A stretch of DNA of 64,000 bases from assembly GCA_903857495.1 (NCBI GenBank), contig CAIOFF010000017.1:1-64000 (forward strand), given 5' to 3'. The notes beneath the pieces were generated by a model. That model made no database searches, had not been told where the DNA came from, and worked only from the letters and a program-made list of their open reading frames with translations. The translations under genes were made by a program, and so were the position numbers. This stretch comes from an uncultured Holophagaceae bacterium (GTDB taxonomy: Bacteria; Acidobacteriota; Holophagae; Holophagales; Holophagaceae). This document shows, in pieces, positions 60,313 to 64,000 of this stretch; the stretch's first letter is position 1; the number at the start of each line of letters is the position of its first letter.

Positions 60313-62202
60313 TCACTTGCCGAGGAAGGAGTCTGCCTGTTTCCGGACATCTTCATCCGGGTCCTTGCGGGCTGCTTCCACGGTGGTGAGCACTTCGGGG
60401 TAGCGGTTCCGCAGATCCCAGAGGCTGCCCAGCGCGGCCAGTCGGACCCTGGGGGAAGCATCCTGGAGCGCCGTGTGCGCCAGGGCTCCCACCAGGGTCG
60501 CGCTGGGAGCACGGTACCTGAAGGCTTCGATGACCTTGGTGCGCACCCGGGCTTCGGGGTCAGAGGCCAGTGCCTTGAGCAGGAGGGGGTCCACCGGGGT
60601 CGCTTCGATCCAGCGCAGGGCGTAGAAGGCGAGGGCCCGCAGCTCCGGTTCCGGCGTGGCAGCCCAACTCTGCAGGGTGGGCAGGGACCTGGGTGATCCC
60701 GCATTGCCCAGGCAGAGGAGGAAGCGAGCCGCCAGGACGGGATCCCGCGCCGCTTCCAGCCGGGCCAGAGCGGAGGCGACAATGCCCTCGGCCTTTTCGG
60801 GTGCGCCCTGGCGAGCGAGGTTGAAGGCCATGGAGCCCAGCATCAGCTGGGCGGTGGACGCGATGGACACCACGGGCGAGCCATAGGCGAGCTCCTCCAG
60901 CAGGGCGATGGAGGCCAGCGAGGGGCTCTGGCACTGCCCCAGGGCCGGGATCAGGACAGCCATGCCGGGCCAGTCTTCCCGGCGGCTACGGAGGGCCTTG
61001 GCCAGGGCCTCCTGGCAGGGCAGGGAGCCCGTGGTGCTCAGGGCTGAAGCCAACAGGCGCATGGAGAGGGACTCCGGCGAGGCCGTGGCCAGCACCTCCC
61101 CCATCCGGGCGCAGGCCTCGGGGTGTACGTAGGCCAGCGCCTTGAGCTTGAGGTAGTGGGCGCCGCCATCCTTCTCCCCCTGGCTTTCGGCGGCTTTCAG
61201 GGCTTCGAAGATCTGGTCGGCGGTGGACTCCCCCAGGGCCTTCCTCTGGACTGCGGTCTCCTGTTCCTCGGCGCTGGCCTCCACATACAGGGAGGTTCCC
61301 GGGGAAGCCAGCTGGCGTTGCTTGGCCCAGGTCTGCCGGACCCCGAGGACCTCTGGCTTGAGGCGGCCGGAGCCCGTGAGCCGCAGGGCCAGGCGCACAT
61401 CGGAGCCCGCAACGGTCTTGCCCGCGATGATCGTGCGCTGGACCTCGTGCCCGTCCAGGAAGACGAGATGGCCCCTCTGGGCATGGAAGCCCAGCCCCCG
61501 GGAGCCCTGCACCTGGATGTTGCGCTCGACCTTGAGCTCGCCCTGACGGGTGACCGAGCTGTCGGGCAGGTGGCGCGCCAGCCACTTGCGAAGGCGGGTG
61601 ATGCCGTCCTTCCTGTCCCGGCGCTCAAGCTGATAGACCGCCTCGAAGCGACCGGCCGGATCCTCTTCCACTGCTTCCCAGGTGCTGCTGGGGGTCGGGG
61701 GCAGGATGCACTGCAGCGGGGCGAGGAGGGTCCGGGCGAGTGCCATGATCGTCGGATCCAGGGTCGGGTCCAGATGCAGGGGGCCGAAGCGCCCGTTCCG
61801 GTCCAGCTGCAGGACGAGCGGCAGGGCCAGCCCCTTCTGCAGGGCGCTCAGCAGCTCCGCCCGGGGCTGGCCGTTCGCGGTGATCGTGCCGGTGAGGCGT
61901 TCCCACCGGACGGAGAGCAGCCAACCCTGCTCCTGCATGGCCAGCACCTCGACCTGCAACTGGGCCCGCAGGTGGATGCGCAGCGCATTGATCAGGGAGG
62001 CATCGGTGGAGGCTTCCCCGCCCTGCTCGAACAGGCTGCGGGCATCGGAGCGCGAGTCCGTCTGGTAGTCCTGAGCGTAGGTCAGGCGCTGGCCCGCCTT
62101 GAGCGCGTAGCGAAGGGATGTCGCGCTCCCCGCCAGCCCCGAACGGGTGAGCAGCAGGGCCATGGACAGGAAGAGCGCAGGCAGCACAGCGGGTAAGCGC
62201 AC
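60313..62202 (-). CDS. Exported protein with beta-rich start and HEAT-like repeats
   Basis: A 629-residue protein with a signal peptide (about 1-24). Residues 28-290 are beta-rich, beginning LRYALKAGQRLTYAQDYQTDSRSD. Residues 320-629 are a right-handed run of paired helices; the last part (PELRALAFYALRWIEATPVDPLLLKALASDPEARVRTKVIEAFRYRAPSATLVGALAHTALQDASPRVRLAALGSLWDL) is clearly HEAT-like. The order, a large beta-sheet then a helical solenoid, resembles animal large lipid-transfer proteins (vitellogenin N-terminal region), but this is a fold impression, not a match. Convergent with the gene at 58673. Confidence 0.78.
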   Translation of the reverse strand: MRLPAVLPALFLSMALLLTRSGLAGSATSLRYALKAGQRLTYAQDYQTDSRSDARSLFEQGGEASTDASLINALRIHLRAQLQVEVLAMQEQGWLLSVRWERLTGTITANGQPRAELLSALQKGLALPLVLQLDRNGRFGPLHLDPTLDPTIMALARTLLAPLQCILPPTPSSTWEAVEEDPAGRFEAVYQLERRDRKDGITRLRKWLARHLPDSSVTRQGELKVERNIQVQGSRGLGFHAQRGHLVFLDGHEVQRTIIAGKTVAGSDVRLALRLTGSGRLKPEVLGVRQTWAKQRQLASPGTSLYVEASAEEQETAVQRKALGESTADQIFEALKAAESQGEKDGGAHYLKLKALAYVHPEACARMGEVLATASPESLSMRLLASALSTTGSLPCQEALAKALRSRREDWPGMAVLIPALGQCQSPSLASIALLEELAYGSPVVSIASTAQLMLGSMAFNLARQGAPEKAEGIVASALARLEAARDPVLAARFLLCLGNAGSPRSLPTLQSWAATPEPELRALAFYALRWIEATPVDPLLLKALASDPEARVRTKVIEAFRYRAPSATLVGALAHTALQDASPRVRLAALGSLWDLRNRYPEVLTTVEAARKDPDEDVRKQADSFLGK

Positions 62203-62321
62203 GGTTGTATCTCACAGAAGGGAAGGGCGTGAGCAGGCAGGATGGCGCAGTGTCGCCTTCCTGGGTCCTGGGTTCAAGCCTTCCCTGCATCCAGCGCTCC
62301 AGGATGCGCCCTCGGCCTGCG

Positions 62322-63998
62322 TCAGCGCCCGGGATGCTCGGTGGCGGACTGAGCCAGCCCTCGGGCTGAGAGCACCTGGAGCCTCTGTCCCGGGCGGTGG
62401 GGGACCTTGGCCTGGCGGTGCTCTCCCAGGAGCACGGCCAGCACCTCAAAGGTGTCCGGGTCCTGGACCAGGGTGAAGCCGCCGCCGTTGGAGTCCAGCA
62501 CCTTGACCCCTTCTGAGGAAGAGGCCAGTTCCGGGGGAGCGGCGAAGTCCTCGCCCTCCAGGCGGAAGACCTGCTGGCCCTTGGCGTCCCTCAGGACGAT
62601 GGCGCCCAGAGGCTCGCGCGGGGCCGGAAGGTTGGCCCCGAACAGCCGCTCGCCGAAGGCCTTGTCGGAGAACTCACCCAGCCTTAGCTGCGTGGTGAAG
62701 ATGACCTCCTGGCGCCGGTTCAGGAGCTCCACCCGCAGCCACTCCCCATCCCGTCCCTTCGGGTTCAGGAGGGCGCCGGCATCCGTCGGAATGGACTTGA
62801 TCTTCAGCGGCGGGAACAGGGTGTAGGCTTGGCCGTTCCGGCTTCCCAGCAGCATCAGTACGTCCTGACGCTGCGAGGGCTGCAGCGGCGCATCATTCTG
62901 CTGGAGCAGGCCTTCGGGCTCATCCTGGTTGGCGATGGCCGCCGTGCTCGAGGCCGCCCGCGCCGCGATGAGCACGTCCCAGAAACGATCCGAGATCCCC
63001 TGGGGCCAGCAGTAGGACATCAGGTCCCGGCCGGCCTTGAGGCCGAGGTAGCTCGCTTTCAGGTCCCCGGCGATGGAACAGAAGTGGGCATGGGTGGAGC
63101 CGTCAGGGTAGAGCCTGGTGTCGATTCCCGACGGTCCCCCGCAGTCCGCGTGACCAAACCCCAGGCAGTGGCCTAGCTCATGGGGGAGCGTGCCCATGTC
63201 ATCAAGGCCGATGGCCTCGCGGCCGGTGGTGTTCCCGGGGTCCCCCAGATTCGCCAAGCCGGAAAAGCCACCCACTGTCGCTGTCAGGGCCCCGTAATAG
63301 TAGGCGGCTGGATCTTCCGCCAGGCGCTTGGCTATCAGCCCGGTGAAGAGACCCTCAACCCAGGAGGTGCTGTAGATGTCCTGAGTTGGCGAGGGCCAGA
63401 CCGGGGTTTTCTCCACGGTCAGGTCAGCCACCGGGAGATACCTGGCGATCCAGCCGGTATCCAGCACAAGGTCGATGCTCGGGGTTCCCGCATTGGTCTG
63501 GACCGGGACCAGCTTGACCCGGAGGGGTTTGATCCTTCGGCTCTCCCAGACGGGTGCGTAGCCCTTCACGCCCGAGAGGGAGGAGACCCCCGTCGGCCAG
63601 AGGTTGTTGTCGTGTTGATCTTCTTCGGCCTCGTTGAGCCGGTTGAGCTCGACGGTGTAGCGGTTCCCCGCCTTCATGTAGGTTCCAGGAATCCGGGTCA
63701 GCGCCACCCGCGTCGAGTCCTCGGTGGTGGCATCCTGCCCCGCTTTGGCCGCCTCCTCCTCGGTGGAGGTGTAGAGCAGCTGATCGGTGGAGCTGAATGC
63801 CCTGACGGTGGCCTTGATGGCGTTGGGCGTGGTGTGGCTCGACAGGGGCCAGATGGCGAAGACCGCTGCGCGATTCTCGATGAGGGGAATCGAGTTGTCC
63901 TCCCGCTGGGGCCCCTGGCTGACGATCACCTTGGCGATGGAGTAGTCAGGGTTGGCGGTGGTGACGCTCAGGGTGGCCTCGGCTGTCATCACCGACAC
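62322..63998 (-). CDS. Metzincin-type metallopeptidase, cut by window edge
   Basis: At least 558 residues of a probably exported zinc peptidase; the gene's true start may lie beyond the right edge. The motif HELGHCLGFGHADC (His273, His277, His283 with Glu274) is the HExxHxxGxxH zinc site, and a Met (DLMSYC, about residue 320) fits the metzincin Met-turn. N-terminal residues 1-200 look like a fibronectin- or immunoglobulin-like domain; residues after 380 are a beta-rich C-terminal region. The family within the metzincins was not fixed. No signal peptide is seen because of the cut. Confidence 0.8.
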   Translation of the reverse strand: MSVMTAEATLSVTTANPDYSIAKVIVSQGPQREDNSIPLIENRAAVFAIWPLSSHTTPNAIKATVRAFSSTDQLLYTSTEEEAAKAGQDATTEDSTRVALTRIPGTYMKAGNRYTVELNRLNEAEEDQHDNNLWPTGVSSLSGVKGYAPVWESRRIKPLRVKLVPVQTNAGTPSIDLVLDTGWIARYLPVADLTVEKTPVWPSPTQDIYSTSWVEGLFTGLIAKRLAEDPAAYYYGALTATVGGFSGLANLGDPGNTTGREAIGLDDMGTLPHELGHCLGFGHADCGGPSGIDTRLYPDGSTHAHFCSIAGDLKASYLGLKAGRDLMSYCWPQGISDRFWDVLIAARAASSTAAIANQDEPEGLLQQNDAPLQPSQRQDVLMLLGSRNGQAYTLFPPLKIKSIPTDAGALLNPKGRDGEWLRVELLNRRQEVIFTTQLRLGEFSDKAFGERLFGANLPAPREPLGAIVLRDAKGQQVFRLEGEDFAAPPELASSSEGVKVLDSNGGGFTLVQDPDTFEVLAVLLGEHRQAKVPHRPGQRLQVLSARGLAQSATEHPGR

Positions 63999-64000
63999 CA

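Overview
This is a chromosomal window from a high-GC, Gram-negative, diderm bacterium. Lipid A synthesis (LpxB), TonB/ExbD, lipoprotein and Tat-type export signals, and DUF4403 and SPOR proteins all point to an outer membrane. The small PurL plus PurS/PurQ, the OPT and M13/C69 peptidase genes, frequent TTG/GTG starts and the overall gene mix fit an Acidobacteriota of the Holophagae (Geothrix/Holophaga-like). That placement is inference from gene content; no rRNA is present to confirm it. I see no transposase, integrase, phage module or CRISPR array. About 64 protein genes, one tRNA, several hairpin terminators and a set of unusual intergenic repeats account for the window.

Layout. 0-5 kb: a hypothetical gene, then a tight pyrF-membrane protein-pnuC run, then a B12-type radical SAM protein facing a PilZ protein. 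6-11.5 kb: purL, two very small genes, a Tat-type amidase and two small exported Ala/Lys-rich proteins closed by a strong terminator. 11.5-14.3 kb (mostly minus): AraC regulator, purS-purQ, an alkyltransferase-like protein and DUF2203. 14.3-20.3 kb: a hypothetical gene with lpxB, exported hypothetical proteins, an Ig-like/SPOR protein and exbD-tonB. 20.5-25.1 kb: a complete branched-chain amino acid type ABC transporter (livJHMGF). 25.3-29.4 kb (minus): a fused alpha/beta 2-oxoacid dehydrogenase E1 with a metallo-beta-lactamase-fold hydrolase, and a GAF/degenerate GGDEF protein. 29.4-32.3 kb: Nfu-type Fe-S scaffold, SDR fusion protein, inositol monophosphatase.

32.4-42.2 kb (minus) is a peptide-use block: M13 metallopeptidase, C69 dipeptidase, M1 aminopeptidase and two OPT oligopeptide transporters. 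It suggests outside or periplasmic protein breakdown, peptide uptake and final trimming. 42.3-47.7 kb: glpX, cutA, a non-coding structured repeat block beside tRNA-Pro, a DciA-like gene overlapping a CoA-transferase, DUF4403 and a bacilliredoxin. 47.8-54.2 kb: sppA, a DUF4442 protein, then rimM-khpA-rpsP, a TPR protein and ffh (the SRP/ribosome cluster without trmD and rplS). 54.3-58.1 kb: a YyaL-type thioredoxin-domain protein and a malic enzyme. 58.6-64 kb: three large exported proteins of unknown role, including a helical-repeat protein and a metzincin-type metallopeptidase cut by the window edge.

The most unusual material is non-coding. First, a roughly 213-218 bp tandem block (43778-44257) next to tRNA-Pro begins each unit with a copy of the tRNA T-arm and carries hairpins that differ between units by compensatory changes. 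It also holds a roughly 70 bp segment inverted between units. Second, there are two related families of intergenic palindromes whose arms are built from 9- or 10-nt near-tandem words. Third, a TTGAC-N7-GTMAA motif lies upstream of three redox or Fe-S genes.
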